In this document: one piece after another, positions 63,328 to 64,000 of the stretch
Layout: the number at the start of each line of letters is the position of its first letter
How positions within the stretch are numbered: the first letter of the stretch is position 1
Source: a virus
Direction: 5' to 3' (one strand)
Virus record (IMG/VR): IMGVR_UViG_3300036832_000455
Location: 1-64,000 of that record
Length of the DNA: 64,000 bases
Made by a program: the position numbers and the translations under genes
The notes under the pieces: generated by a model
The model's input: only the letters and a program-made list of their open reading frames with translations
What the model was told of the DNA's origin: nothing
The model's database searches: none

Positions 63328-64000
63328 TTGGTATATGACTTCATTGACTGCAGAGTAATCTTCTGGGCCGACCAGATCTTGCTTACGAACTCCTCGAACT
63401 CGTACATCAGGTCGGCGAATCGCGCAAAGAACATGTAGTGGAAGTCCATCGTGATAGTCTGACCTGCAGCTGGGACTTGCTTAAAACGTACTAGCTGCTT
63501 GCCCAGCTCGTTCGTGATGTAATCGATCGTAGTGATGTTCTGTGGCACTCCGTCAAGGTACAGTACCGGATAGCCCGGAGGTGGAGGCAGAGGAGGAGTG
63601 TATCCCCCTTTGATAGAGAAGTTCAGGTAGCCGATAGGCTCGATCTCATTCAACGTCGTGCCTAGACTTCTCAGTATCATCCAGACGTTGTTTATACCAT
63701 CTGTCGTTCCAATGAACTGTCCCTTGATGTAGTTGTCGTCAGGGTCGTAGAACGTGAAGGGCATCTGACCACCACGAGTCTCGAGGAAGAATGCAACCAT
63801 TGCGTGGAAGTCGCTCTCCGTCGCTCCAGGATGTCTACCTGTCCGGTCATTAGGCAAGTAACTATACGTCAGATCCCACTCCCATATCACGCCGTCCCAG
63901 AACTTTACTCGGACCTCTCGTCCACTAGCTGCCTGATACACACCAGCGTTGAAGACCTCACGCTTGAAGACGTTATAGGTCAACCCAGTTACTTGCGGGC
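63321..64000 (-). CDS. DUF2460-like tail protein, copy 1 (5' end outside window)
   Basis: The frame is open to the right edge, and comparison with its paralogue shows the true start lies beyond it; a TTG at 63983 is not the natural start. At least 220 residues: NVFKREVFNAGVYQAASGRE, WEWDLTYSYLPND, PFTFYDPDDNYIKG, IEPIGYLNFS, a Pro-rich loop (PPLPPPPGYP), then FARFADLMYEFEEFVSKIW. Such proteins belong to the tail tip. Confidence 0.78.
   Translation of the reverse strand, partial: PQVTGLTYNVFKREVFNAGVYQAASGREVRVKFWDGVIWEWDLTYSYLPNDRTGRHPGATESDFHAMVAFFLETRGGQMPFTFYDPDDNYIKGQFIGTTDGINNVWMILRSLGTTLNEIEPIGYLNFSIKGGYTPPLPPPPGYPVLYLDGVPQNITTIDYITNELGKQLVRFKQVPAAGQTITMDFHYMFFARFADLMYEFEEFVSKIWSAQKITLQSMKSYTKW

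Noticed and set aside
1-64000. tRNA genes, CRISPR arrays, insertion sequences, integrase and attachment sites
   Set aside because: None seen by eye. The palindromes and hairpins do not form cloverleaves, the repeats are too few and irregular for CRISPR, and no recombinase or transposase motif appears in any frame inspected.

Overview
The window is most of the genome of a tailed double-stranded DNA phage with siphovirus-type morphology. Evidence: two terminase subunits, portal, prohead protease, HK97-fold capsid protein, tail-tube protein, a frameshifting tail assembly chaperone, a tape measure protein and a DUF2460/DUF2163/NlpC-P60/tail-tip gene series. That tail-tip series resembles the one in alphaproteobacterial siphophages and gene transfer agents. 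Together with a DUF3309-like membrane peptide and two PEP-CTERM proteins it suggests a Gram-negative, probably alphaproteobacterial, host; this is inference. No integrase, excisionase, tRNA gene, rRNA gene, CRISPR array or insertion sequence was recognised.

Layout. (1) 1-18704, minus strand: packaging, lysis, head and tail genes, read leftward from a terminase small subunit candidate (18704) to the tape measure gene, which runs off the left edge. (2) 18705-21763: a regulatory region with a minus-strand promoter for the structural operon, three small helix-turn-helix-like paralogues each with its own promoter, palindromes and terminator, and three copies of a ~75-nt non-coding repeat. (3) 21764-34268, plus strand: about 27 mostly small accessory genes, including a lipoprotein, two PEP-CTERM secreted proteins and several zinc-binding proteins. 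(4) 34353-46514 and on to 53959, plus strand: replication and DNA metabolism (TOPRIM primase-helicase, RuvC-like nuclease, P-loop kinase, HNH nuclease, ATP-dependent ligase, SNF2-like helicase, RecB/Cas4-like nuclease, Sak4-like ATPase, DUF669 ssDNA-binding protein), a 7-deazaguanine DNA modification set (queC, queD, queE, folE, dpdA-like), an Acb2/Tad1-like anti-CBASS candidate and a DNA polymerase I fused to a uracil-DNA-glycosylase-like domain. (5) 54077-64000, minus strand: tail tip and fibre genes. The left edge lies inside the tape measure gene and the right edge inside a gene normally just downstream of it, so the window looks like a circular or permuted genome opened inside the tail operon, with only a short part missing.

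How it works together. At least ten plus-strand promoters and one minus-strand promoter share one design: a conserved ~20-bp upstream box, a TTGATT-like -35, exactly 18 bp, then TATAAT. They would let one regulator or host polymerase programme control both arms. FolE, QueD, QueE and QueC would make preQ0, which the DpdA-like enzyme would place in phage DNA against restriction; the Acb2-like protein would sequester cyclic nucleotide signals. Least explained, and most worth study: the expanded mini-HTH family with its shared operators, the triplicated non-coding element, the phage-borne PEP-CTERM pair, and a zinc-ribbon/YaaA-like fusion protein.
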